Program-made: the position numbers and the translations under genes | Shown here: piece by piece, positions 1 through 5,558 of the stretch | Position numbering within the stretch: the first letter of the stretch is position 1 | Layout: each line of letters starts with the position of its first letter | Notes under the pieces: model-generated | Databases searched by the model: none | Told to the model about the DNA's origin: nothing | The model's input: the letters and a program-made list of their open reading frames with translations, nothing else | From: Kiritimatiellia bacterium | GTDB taxonomy: Bacteria > Verrucomicrobiota > Kiritimatiellia > RFP12 > UBA1067 | Assembly (NCBI GenBank): GCA_024405335.1 | Contig: JAKSOX010000138.1 | Coordinates: 1 to 5,558, forward strand | Reading direction: 5' to 3' | DNA length: 5,558 nucleotides

Positions 1-153
1 GACGCCGGTGCGAAAGACGCCGCCGCGAAGCCCGCCGACGGGGAGAAGAAGGACGCCGCCAAGAAGGACGGCGACGGCAAAGTGACGCCGCCGGAAATCA
101 AGCCGATGGAACGCGCGCAGGAATTCAAATACGGCGACGAGCTCGACCTCTGA
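1..153 (+). CDS. 3' end of an unidentified Lys/Ala/Asp-rich protein (partial)
   Basis: An open frame runs from base 1 to a TGA at 151-153 and gives the last 50 residues of a protein that begins before the window. The first 30 or so residues are low-complexity and highly charged, made of Asp, Ala, Lys and Gly, with a near repeat of the type KKDAAKKDG; at DNA level the 10-mer AAGAAGGACG occurs at 46-55 and 61-70. The tail is more ordinary (PPEIKPMERAQEFKYGDELDL region) and ends in acidic residues. No catalytic motif or known domain can be seen. The composition suggests a disordered, solvent-exposed C-terminus. It reads in the same direction as the next gene, 44 bases away, so the two may share a transcript. 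That the frame is coding is supported by its GC-rich third positions and the position of the next start. The function is unknown. Confidence 0.7.
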   Translation, partial: DAGAKDAAAKPADGEKKDAAKKDGDGKVTPPEIKPMERAQEFKYGDELDL

Positions 154-197
154 GGCCGACCACCCGGAAACGTGAACTTCCGATTGGTTGACGGCAC

Positions 198-2516
198 ATG
201 ACAAACCCCATCGAAAAAACGTTCGAATACGTCGAGCGAGGCCATTTCAAACTGGCCCGCTTCTGCCTTTGGTTCTTCCCGAAGGCGTGGCGTTTCCAGA
301 ACAGGATCCCGATCAGCGTCCGGTTTTCGGCCGCGTTTTTGGGACTCGCCGTGATGCTCGTGTACGGCGCGTGGCAGACCGGCGGGTGGACGCTGCTCTC
401 GCTCAAGACGCCGAAAATCGAGCAAAAGGACTATCTGGCCATCGCCACGGCGGCGTCCACCGCGCAGCAGCAGGCGAAGGCGGCCAAGGGCCCCGACGCG
501 CCGCCCGCGTCGAAACTGCAGCAGGTTTCCTCGGCGTTCGAAATGTACGAAGCGGAGGAAATCGAAGACGGCGAAACGCTTGAAGAGGCCTCGAAGAAGG
601 CCGACGAGGCGTCGCGCCGGCGCGAGGCGGAAAAGGCCGCCGAAAAGGCCGCGGAAGAAAAGCGCAAGGAGGAAGAGGCCAGGAAGATCGTCCTGCCGAT
701 CGTCGTGCGCTGGTCTGGCTGCGCCCCGGCGTTGACCAACGGTTTCGCGGTCACCACCAACAGCCAGCACACGGTGAAGCCCGAATGCGCGCCGGAGGAA
801 AAACTCCTCACGTTCAAGCCCCGCGAAGGGTTCGTGCTCGCGGGCGTTTTCGTGAACGGCGAGGAACTGGTGGAAGCTCCGCTGTGGCAGGAGGGCGAAT
901 TCAAGTTCGACGTCGCTTCCTGCGATCCCGGCACGGTCGAAGTCGAGGTGCATTTCCTGGCCCCCGAAATCGTTCCGCTTTCGGAAATGTGGGACTGGTG
1001 GCGGAAGAAGTCCGAAAAGGGGCTCGGCCGCCGTGCGCGTTTCACCCTGGACGGCCCCTGCCACTACGTCCTGTCGGCGGATTTGACGCCCGACCTCGAA
1101 CGCTATCTCGTTGTTTCCGGGCATCTTTCCGACGCGGCGTTCGTGACGAAGGCCTCGTGCATCGGCGTGGCGCTCTGCCTGCTGGCCGCGCTGCTCGCGT
1201 TCGTGAAGCGCCGCTTCGCGCTCGTGGCGATGCAGATCGTGCTCGGCTGGTATTGCGCCGCCGCGTTCCTCACGATGCGCTGGTGCCTCCTCTTCGGCGC
1301 GATCCTGAACGGGGCGGACCACAAGGCGTATCCAGTGGCCGTGCGCGACGAATCGTGGACGGGCATCTTCCTGCTGTTCACGCTCGTGGTGATGTATCTC
1401 GCCCCGATCGTGGTGGCCATGCTCACGCGCTGCGTGCGGAACTACTACCGTTCCGACATCGCGCGCGACGTCGGCGGCGAAATAATCGTGGGGTTCAAAA
1501 CGGGCGGCAAGGATCCCCGCTTCCGCACGTCGATGTACTACGCCTTGATCATCACCTGGCTCGTGCTGTTCCTGCCGTACCTGCTCATTTGGTTCGGCTG
1601 GGAAGAGGGCTACAAGCTCCCGAAGGGCGGCGGCGAAATGGCCGTGCAGCAGCAGGTCCAGGTCAAGAAGATGAAGAAGAAGAAGCAGAAGAAGAAAAAA
1701 CTCACGGTCAACCCGTGGAGCCCCTACATTCTCGAGCGCATGAACATCGACGAGGTGAAGACCCTCGAAGAACTCAACGAAGAGACGAAGGACGTGTACG
1801 TCGCCACCGCCAACAAGCGCGCGGGCGGCAAGGGCAAGGGCACTGGCGGTTGGCCGCAGGGCATGGAGGACAGCGTCATCCGCTTCATCCGCCTCGAGTA
1901 CAAGGGCGGCGACTGGAACCAAGACATGGGCAAGGGCGCCGACTACAACCTGCTCATCAAGTTCCACGAGTGGACGGGCATGAAGATCGCCCGCGAAACG
2001 GAGCACCGCAAGATCGAGCGCCTGAAGTACTTCCCGAAGAAGCAGTCGCCGCCGTTCGTGTTCCTCACGGGCATGGGCAACATCAGCATCTCCGCCGGCG
2101 AAGCGAAGATCCTGCGCGAATACTGCGAGAAGGAGCATGGGTTGCTGTTCATCGACAACGGCGGCGGCCACTTCGACTCCTCCGTGCGCCGCATGCTGCA
2201 GCAGGTGTTCCCGGGCAAGGGCCTGGTGGACATCCCGAACGACGACTCCATCTACCAGCAGCCCTTCGTGTTCCCGGATGGCGCGCCGCCGTTCTGGCAC
2301 CACGCCGGCTACCGCGCGATGGGCATCCGCAACGAGGGCCGTTGGATGGTGTTTTACCATCCGGGCGACATCAACGACGCCTGGAAGGACGACCATTCCG
2401 GCGCGTCCGCCGAAGTCGCCGACCAGGCGTACAAGCTGGGCGTTAACGTGATGTTCTACGCGTTCAGCAAGTACTATCGCCATCACTACGACCAGGACAA
2501 GGACGTCGACGATTAA
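198..2516 (+). CDS. Multi-pass membrane protein with C-terminal DUF4159 domain
   Basis: This 772-residue protein has several regions. Residues 1-42 are basic and aromatic, followed by a membrane helix at about 43-59. A charged, probably coiled-coil segment spans about 115-163 (AEKAAEKAAEEKRKEEE). Residues 166-255 look like a beta-rich domain; the stretch up to 317 has cysteines at 175, 197, 242 and 288. Further membrane helices lie near 318-336, 341-370, 387-409 and 446-467. A lysine cluster follows at 490-501. DUF4159 covers about 557-760, recognised from IRFIRLEYKGGDWNQ, the NLL that follows, LLFIDNGGGHFDSSVRRML and a late GRWMVFYHPGDINDAW. DUF4159 is thought to have a glutamine-amidotransferase-like fold, but its function is not established. 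With the N-terminus inside, the four-cysteine region and DUF4159 would both lie outside the cytoplasm if there are five helices; the third segment is long and contains Arg361, so the count is uncertain. ATG 198 is chosen because an in-frame TGA lies at 189-191; no clear Shine-Dalgarno site precedes it. The domain call is firm; the role is unknown. Confidence 0.88.
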   Translation: MTNPIEKTFEYVERGHFKLARFCLWFFPKAWRFQNRIPISVRFSAAFLGLAVMLVYGAWQTGGWTLLSLKTPKIEQKDYLAIATAASTAQQQAKAAKGPDAPPASKLQQVSSAFEMYEAEEIEDGETLEEASKKADEASRRREAEKAAEKAAEEKRKEEEARKIVLPIVVRWSGCAPALTNGFAVTTNSQHTVKPECAPEEKLLTFKPREGFVLAGVFVNGEELVEAPLWQEGEFKFDVASCDPGTVEVEVHFLAPEIVPLSEMWDWWRKKSEKGLGRRARFTLDGPCHYVLSADLTPDLERYLVVSGHLSDAAFVTKASCIGVALCLLAALLAFVKRRFALVAMQIVLGWYCAAAFLTMRWCLLFGAILNGADHKAYPVAVRDESWTGIFLLFTLVVMYLAPIVVAMLTRCVRNYYRSDIARDVGGEIIVGFKTGGKDPRFRTSMYYALIITWLVLFLPYLLIWFGWEEGYKLPKGGGEMAVQQQVQVKKMKKKKQKKKKLTVNPWSPYILERMNIDEVKTLEELNEETKDVYVATANKRAGGKGKGTGGWPQGMEDSVIRFIRLEYKGGDWNQDMGKGADYNLLIKFHEWTGMKIARETEHRKIERLKYFPKKQSPPFVFLTGMGNISISAGEAKILREYCEKEHGLLFIDNGGGHFDSSVRRMLQQVFPGKGLVDIPNDDSIYQQPFVFPDGAPPFWHHAGYRAMGIRNEGRWMVFYHPGDINDAWKDDHSGASAEVADQAYKLGVNVMFYAFSKYYRHHYDQDKDVDD

Positions 2517-2520
2517 GCGA

Positions 2521-2544
2521 CGGGCGCGGCGCAGGCCGCGCCCG
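2521..2544 (+). other. Perfect 10-bp GC hairpin between the DUF4159 gene and atpD
   Basis: CGGGCGCGGC (2521-2530) and GCCGCGCCCG (2535-2544) are exact inverse complements around a GCAG loop. The stem starts four bases after the stop codon of the DUF4159 gene. It has no following T-run on either strand, so it is not a classical intrinsic terminator. It could be a weak terminator of a GC-rich genome, an mRNA processing or stability element, or a device that sets atpD expression apart from the upstream gene. The structure is seen directly; the role is inferred. Confidence 0.65.
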
Positions 2545-2548
2545 AAGG
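2544..2548 (+). promoter_or_regulatory. Ribosome binding site of atpD
   Basis: GAAGG lies nine bases before ATG 2558. Its first G is the last paired base of the hairpin at 2521-2544, so folding of the stem would leave the site at its very edge. It supports ATG 2558 as the start. Confidence 0.6.
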
Positions 2549-2557
2549 CGGGTCGGA

Positions 2558-3178
2558 ATGGCACGGATCAAGCTCACCAAAACGGAATTGAAGGCGCAGA
2601 CCGACGCCCTCAAGCGGTTTCAGCGCTTTCTGCCGATGCTACAGCTCAAAAAGCAGCAGCTCCAGGCGGAAATCGCCGGCATCGTCGCCAAGGCCGAAGC
2701 CGTCACGGCGAAAGAGCGCGCCGTGCGCGCGGCCCTCGATTCCTGGGTGGGGCTTTTCGCGACGGACGAAGACCTCCTGACCGGACTCGTCAAGGTGAAG
2801 AAAATCAACACGTCCTCCGCGAACATCGCGGGCGTGGCGATTCCGGTGTTCGATTCCGTGGAGACGGACGTCAAGGAAATCGACTGCTGGGCGACGCCGC
2901 CGTGGGTCGACGACGCGGTGAAAACCGCCACGGAGATATTGTCGCTCCAATGCGAAAGGGCCGTTCTCGAACGGCAGCGCGACCTCGTCGCCGCCGAACT
3001 CACGTCCACGTCGCAGCGCGTGAACCTCTTCGAAAAGGTGAAGATTCCTTCCTGCAAGGAAAACATCCGCGTCATCAAAATCGCGATCGGCGACGAGCAG
3101 ACCGCCGCCGTCACGCGCGGCAAAATCGCGAAATCCCGCACGCCCGAAGCGGCGGACGGGGAGGGGGCGGCGGCATGA
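2558..3178 (+). CDS. atpD: V/A-type ATPase subunit D (central rotor shaft)
   Basis: The 206-residue product matches the usual length of V-ATPase subunit D (about 200-230). Subunit D is the long helical-hairpin axle that turns inside the A3B3 head and links ATP hydrolysis or synthesis to rotation of the membrane ring. The N-terminal helix carries LTKTELKAQTDALKRFQRFL and then LPMLQLKKQQLQAEI (25-39). The middle has VFDSVETDVKEID (98-109). The C-terminal helix shows the family block RVNLFEKVKIPSCKENIRVI (154-173), followed by GDEQTAAVTRGKIAKSR (178-194). The LQLKK and RVNLFEK versions resemble Chlamydiae/Bacteroidetes subunits more than archaeal ones. The last dozen residues are an Ala/Gly/acidic tail that is probably disordered. 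The stop overlaps the start of atpI in an ATGA. Note that atpD here is the V-type name (also ntpD); in F-type operons atpD means the beta subunit. Family identification is secure. Confidence 0.95.
   Translation: MARIKLTKTELKAQTDALKRFQRFLPMLQLKKQQLQAEIAGIVAKAEAVTAKERAVRAALDSWVGLFATDEDLLTGLVKVKKINTSSANIAGVAIPVFDSVETDVKEIDCWATPPWVDDAVKTATEILSLQCERAVLERQRDLVAAELTSTSQRVNLFEKVKIPSCKENIRVIKIAIGDEQTAAVTRGKIAKSRTPEAADGEGAAA
3160..3164 (+). promoter_or_regulatory. Ribosome binding site of atpI, inside the end of atpD
   Basis: GGAGG sits within a G-rich run near the 3' end of atpD, ten bases before ATG 3175. With the ATGA overlap at 3175-3178 it fixes the atpI start and suggests re-initiation by ribosomes finishing atpD. 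The same frame stays open upstream to 2902, but that stretch lies wholly inside atpD and is not used. Confidence 0.65.
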
Positions 3179-4860
3179 TCGTCAAGATGCAGCACCTGAC
3201 GCTTTTGTGCATGGCCCGCGACTCCGAAAAGACGCTGCGCGCCTTGCGCGATCTGGGAGCGGTGCACGTGGATCTTTCCGGCGCCGGCGGCGAACCTTTC
3301 GCCGCCGCGAAGCAGGACTACGAACAGGCCGAGACCGCGGTGCGGATTCTCGCGAAGGCCGCCAAGGACTGTCCGGAGCCCGCAAAGGAATTCAAGGAAC
3401 TTTCCGTCGCCGAGGTGCTGGCCGAAGACGCCCGCCGCGAAGAGCTGAAGGCGTCCGCCGAAGAACTCCGCCGCGTCATCCGCGCCTACGCGCCCTACGG
3501 CGACTTCGATCCCGCGCTCGCGCGGAAGCTTCTGGACGCGGGCGTCGATTTGTCCAAGGTGGCGAAGCTGCCCGAAAAGCTGCCGCCGGAGCGGTTGTCC
3601 ACGCTGCAGAACCGTTTGGCCGCGACGGAGGCGGAAATCGCCGGCATCACGGCGGCGTTCGCCATGGCGCATCGCGAGGTTTCGCGCATCACCGCGAAGT
3701 TTCCGGATTTGAAGGACCGCATCGCGTTCCGCGCCGCCGAGGAGGCGCTCGCGAACGCCGGCGCCGTTTCGCATCTCGTCGGTTGGGTGCCGGTGACGGA
3801 AGTCCCCGCCCTCCGCGCGAAGGCGGTCGCGAACGCCTGGGGCATCGCGTTGCGGGATCCGAATCCGGACGAAACGCCGCCAACGCTCATCCGTCCCCCG
3901 AAACTGTTCCGTCCCGTGGCGGCGCTTTTCCAGGGCCTTGGCATCGCGCCCGCGTATTCCGAGGCGGACGTGTCGGTGCCGTTCATGTGCTATTTCTCCT
4001 TGTTTTTCGCGATGCTCGTGGGCGACGGCGCGTACGGCGCGATTTTCCTCGCGCTCACGCTTTTCGGGTGGCGGAAGACGAAGCCGAAAGAGGGCGCGGG
4101 ACACCGTCCGCGGCTCGTGCGCAGCTGGCTCACGCTGATGACGGTGTTCTCCTCCGCCACCATCGTGTGGGGGCTCCTTTCCAACACGTGGTTCGGCGCG
4201 GGTTTCCCGTTCGCGAAACATTGGGCGACCGTGGAGTGGCTCGCAGATCCGAGCTACAACAACATGATGCTCCTGTGCTTCACGATCGGCGTGTCGCATC
4301 TGATGCTCGCGCGCATCTGGAACGGTGTTTCCAAGATCAACGACTTGGGGTGTCTCGCGGAATTCGGCTGGGCCGGCGTGCTCTTGACGATGTACCTCGT
4401 GACCAATTCGATCGTGGGCATATTCCCCGCGTTTCCGTCCTGGGCGTATTGGGTGGGCGGCGTCTCCGCGGCGCTCGTGTTCGGGTTCACCGTGAAGCCG
4501 AGCGAACTCAAGACCCGCGGAATCGAACTCGGCATGCTGCCGTTGAACGTCATGAGCGCGTTGGGCGACATCATTTCGTACGTGCGCCTTTTCGCGGTGG
4601 GTCTCGCCTCGGTGAAAGTGGCGGAGAACTTCAACGCGATGGCGACCGGATTCGTGCAGGGCGAGCATGCGTGGTGGGTCACCGCGATCGCGTCTTTGGC
4701 GATGGTCGGAGTGCTGTTGATCGGCCACGGGTTGAACCTCGTGATGGCGGGGCTTTCGATTCTCGTGCACGCGGTGCGTCTCAACACGCTTGAATTTTCC
4801 AACCACAAAGGCGTTTCGTGGGCGGGGTACGCTTTCAGTCCCTTCCGCAAAACGAAATGA
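3175..4860 (+). CDS. atpI: V/A-type ATPase subunit I (membrane stator, a-subunit homologue)
   Basis: The protein has 561 residues. Subunit I is the membrane stator that supplies the two ion half-channels facing the K ring and, through its cytoplasmic arm, holds the peripheral stalks. Residues 1 to about 265 form the soluble arm, with Ala/Glu/Lys-rich helices at about 40-75 and 75-105 and another helical stretch near 130-180. The rest has seven or eight membrane segments, near 268-295, 315-338, 364-382, 394-417, 421-438, 465-490 and 500-536. Family landmarks are FFAMLVGDGAYG with GDGAYG at 283-288, DIISYVRLFAVGLAS with Arg471 as the candidate for the essential ion-channel arginine, GHGLN at 517-521, and the end motif H532-x2-RL-x3-EF (to F541). 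It is shorter than many bacterial homologues (often 600-660), mainly in the soluble arm. ATG 3175 overlaps the atpD stop. The family is certain; residue roles are inferred from homologues. Confidence 0.95.
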   Translation: MIVKMQHLTLLCMARDSEKTLRALRDLGAVHVDLSGAGGEPFAAAKQDYEQAETAVRILAKAAKDCPEPAKEFKELSVAEVLAEDARREELKASAEELRRVIRAYAPYGDFDPALARKLLDAGVDLSKVAKLPEKLPPERLSTLQNRLAATEAEIAGITAAFAMAHREVSRITAKFPDLKDRIAFRAAEEALANAGAVSHLVGWVPVTEVPALRAKAVANAWGIALRDPNPDETPPTLIRPPKLFRPVAALFQGLGIAPAYSEADVSVPFMCYFSLFFAMLVGDGAYGAIFLALTLFGWRKTKPKEGAGHRPRLVRSWLTLMTVFSSATIVWGLLSNTWFGAGFPFAKHWATVEWLADPSYNNMMLLCFTIGVSHLMLARIWNGVSKINDLGCLAEFGWAGVLLTMYLVTNSIVGIFPAFPSWAYWVGGVSAALVFGFTVKPSELKTRGIELGMLPLNVMSALGDIISYVRLFAVGLASVKVAENFNAMATGFVQGEHAWWVTAIASLAMVGVLLIGHGLNLVMAGLSILVHAVRLNTLEFSNHKGVSWAGYAFSPFRKTK

Positions 4861-4867
4861 CCGGCGA

Positions 4868-4888
4868 ACTTCAGACTTCAAACTTCAA
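4868..4888 (+). repeat. Three tandem 7-bp repeats in the atpK leader
   Basis: ACTTCAG (4868-4874), ACTTCAA (4875-4881) and ACTTCAA (4882-4888) follow each other exactly and continue with AC. The surrounding 4861-4910 stretch is A-rich, in sharp contrast with the GC-rich genes on both sides. It may act as an unstructured translation enhancer or be a small copy of a dispersed repeat; neither is shown by the sequence alone. Confidence 0.75.
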
Positions 4889-4895
4889 ACAAATC

Positions 4896-4902
4896 GAAAG
4901 GA
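4896..4902 (+). promoter_or_regulatory. Ribosome binding site of atpK
   Basis: GAAAGGA lies eight bases before ATG 4911 in an A-rich context. It decides the start: the same frame is open back to an ATG at 4818 inside atpI, but that would add 31 residues with no family counterpart before the first membrane helix. Confidence 0.75.
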
Positions 4903-4910
4903 CAGCGAAA

Positions 4911-5357
4911 ATGGATGCTATGATTGTTGCGGGCGCGATCGCCTGTTTGGGTCTCAGCGCGGCGGGATCCGCGTTCGGCACGGGTTTTGCGGCTTCGGCG
5001 GCCGTGGGCGCGTGGAAGAAGTGCTACGCCGCGAACAAGCCCGCGCCGTTCATTCTGCTCGGTCTCGTGGGCGCGCCGATCACGCAAACGCTCTACGGCA
5101 TGATCCTGATGTTCATCATGCTCGGCAAGGACTCGGTTCAGGGCGCGGGGCTTGCGTGCGTGCTGCTGGGCGTCTTCGCCGGCCTCGGCATCGGCCTTTC
5201 GGCGCTCTTCCAGGGGCGCGCGGCGGCGGCGGCCTGCGACGCGCAGGCGGAAACCGGGCAGGGTCTCACGAACTACTTCGGCGCGCTCGGCATCGTGGAA
5301 ACGGTGGCGATTTTCACGATGGTGTTCACCATCATCGCCCTCGGCGCGATCAAGTGA
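4911..5357 (+). CDS. atpK: V/A-type ATPase subunit K (ion-carrying c-ring proteolipid)
   Basis: The 148-residue product has four membrane helices at about 3-25, 46-72, 76-107 and 122-146, the duplicated-hairpin form of the c subunit. Several copies build the ring that rotates against subunit I while carrying H+ or Na+. Hairpin 1 starts with the glycine/alanine-rich GSAFGTGFAASAAVGAW. Its second helix has GAPITQTLYG with no carboxylate, whereas helix 4 has GIVETVAIF with Glu130 as the single ion-binding carboxylate. Aligned by eye to Enterococcus hirae NtpK, Thr58, Gln59, Tyr62, Gln101 and Glu130 match Thr64, Gln65, Tyr68, Gln110 and Glu139 around bound Na+. Leu61 of NtpK, which binds through its backbone, is Ala55 here. 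One carboxylate per two hairpins is typical of V-type rings. ATG 4911 is chosen for its Shine-Dalgarno site and normal family length. Sodium specificity is an inference. Confidence 0.95.
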   Translation: MDAMIVAGAIACLGLSAAGSAFGTGFAASAAVGAWKKCYAANKPAPFILLGLVGAPITQTLYGMILMFIMLGKDSVQGAGLACVLLGVFAGLGIGLSALFQGRAAAAACDAQAETGQGLTNYFGALGIVETVAIFTMVFTIIALGAIK

Positions 5358-5433
5358 GTCCGGCTCGACGTCCGCAACCCTGCGTGGAAGCGGTTTTTCG
5401 CCGTCTCGCGCCGGATCGAAGGCACGTAAGGTC

Positions 5434-5558
5434 ATGGCGCTGCAGGATCTCATAGCGGAAGACTACAAGGTGGATCTCGACGTGTTCGAGGGCCCTCTTG
5501 ATCTGCTTTTGTATTTGATCCGGCGCGACGAGCTCGACATCTACGACATCCCAATCGA
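5434..5558 (+). CDS. scpA: Segregation and condensation protein A, N-terminal part (partial)
   Basis: The first 41 codons of a gene that leaves the window are present. The product contains YKVDLDVFEGPLDLLLYLIR (11-30) followed by RDELDIYDIPI (31-41), the N-terminal signature of ScpA. ScpA is the kleisin of the bacterial SMC-ScpAB condensin; its N-terminal domain binds the neck of an SMC subunit and its middle binds ScpB. ATG 5434 is preferred because the frame, though open upstream, has no other ATG, GTG or TTG in the 76-base gap. GAAGG at 5418-5422 stands eleven bases before it; an AAGG at 5428-5431 is too close to work alone. The gene follows atpK in the same direction with no clear terminator between, so read-through from the ATPase genes is possible. 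There is no known functional link to the ATPase; adjacency is probably incidental. Confidence 0.93.
   Translation, partial: MALQDLIAEDYKVDLDVFEGPLDLLLYLIRRDELDIYDIPI

Noticed and set aside
46..70. Repeat AAGAAGGACG at 46-55 and 61-70
   Set aside because: This is coding low complexity from a Lys/Asp/Ala-rich tail and not an independent repeat element.
154..197. Promoter or ribosome binding site before the DUF4159 gene
   Set aside because: No convincing -10/-35 pair or Shine-Dalgarno site can be seen in the 44 bases; the gene may be co-transcribed with the upstream one.
785..2446. A 553-codon + strand frame within the DUF4159 gene
   Set aside because: It is a shifted shadow of the DUF4159 gene with an Arg-rich product and no domain. 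The A-run at 1695-1700 is not in the right phase for a classical -1 slippery heptamer, so programmed frameshifting into it is not supported.
2620..4881. A 753-codon open frame on the minus strand opposite atpD and atpI
   Set aside because: It is antisense to two genes with clear protein families. Its product is a low-complexity Arg/His/Glu-rich string with no recognisable domain, as expected from the codon bias of a GC-rich genome.
4818..4910. Longer atpK start at ATG 4818
   Set aside because: It would overlap the end of atpI and add 31 polar residues foreign to the family, while ATG 4911 has a well-placed GAAAGGA.
5372..5398. Possible terminator after atpK (CCGC ... GCGG followed by five T)
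   Set aside because: The pairing is only four bases with a 14-base loop, and the alternative CGCA-ACCC-TGCG stem is also only four bases and separated from the T-run. This is too weak to call.

Overview
This is a GC-rich, densely coded window in which every gene lies on the + strand. It holds the tail of an unidentified Lys/Ala/Asp-rich protein, a large membrane protein ending in a DUF4159 domain, three consecutive subunits of a rotary V/A-type ATPase (D, I, K), and the start of scpA (a chromosome-segregation kleisin). No RNA gene, insertion sequence, CRISPR array, phage gene or clear recombination site is visible. The subunit D and I sequences resemble the bacterial V-type ATPases of Chlamydiae, Bacteroidetes and relatives. 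DUF4159 membrane proteins are common in the Planctomycetes-Verrucomicrobia-Lentisphaerae-Kiritimatiellota group. A GC-rich PVC bacterium (Verrucomicrobia, Lentisphaerae or Kiritimatiellota-like) is therefore my best inference; it is not shown directly.

Layout: bases 1-153 are the 3' end of the unidentified gene. Bases 198-2516 encode a 772-residue protein with an N-terminal membrane helix, a charged helical stretch, a probable extracytoplasmic beta domain with four cysteines, a bundle of membrane helices, a poly-lysine linker and a C-terminal DUF4159 domain. A perfect 10-bp GC hairpin (2521-2544) separates it from atpD (2558-3178). atpD overlaps atpI (3175-4860) by four bases (ATGA), which implies translational coupling. 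A 50-base A-rich leader with three 7-bp tandem repeats and a clean Shine-Dalgarno site precedes atpK (4911-5357). After 76 bases without a convincing terminator, scpA begins at 5434 and runs off the window.

How the genes work together: D is the central rotor shaft, I is the membrane stator with the ion half-channels, and K is the ion-carrying ring subunit. Together they form the rotor stalk and membrane motor; the catalytic A and B subunits and the peripheral stalk must be encoded elsewhere. The D-I-K order is the usual end of a bacterial V-ATPase operon, but the gene directly upstream of D here is the DUF4159 gene and not the B subunit. Subunit K keeps the polar side chains known to bind Na+ in the Enterococcus hirae enzyme, so a sodium-translocating motor is plausible. 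I found no clearly new system. The points most worth a second look are the split ATPase context, the ion-binding residues, the intergenic hairpin, the repeat leader of atpK, and the architecture of the DUF4159 protein.
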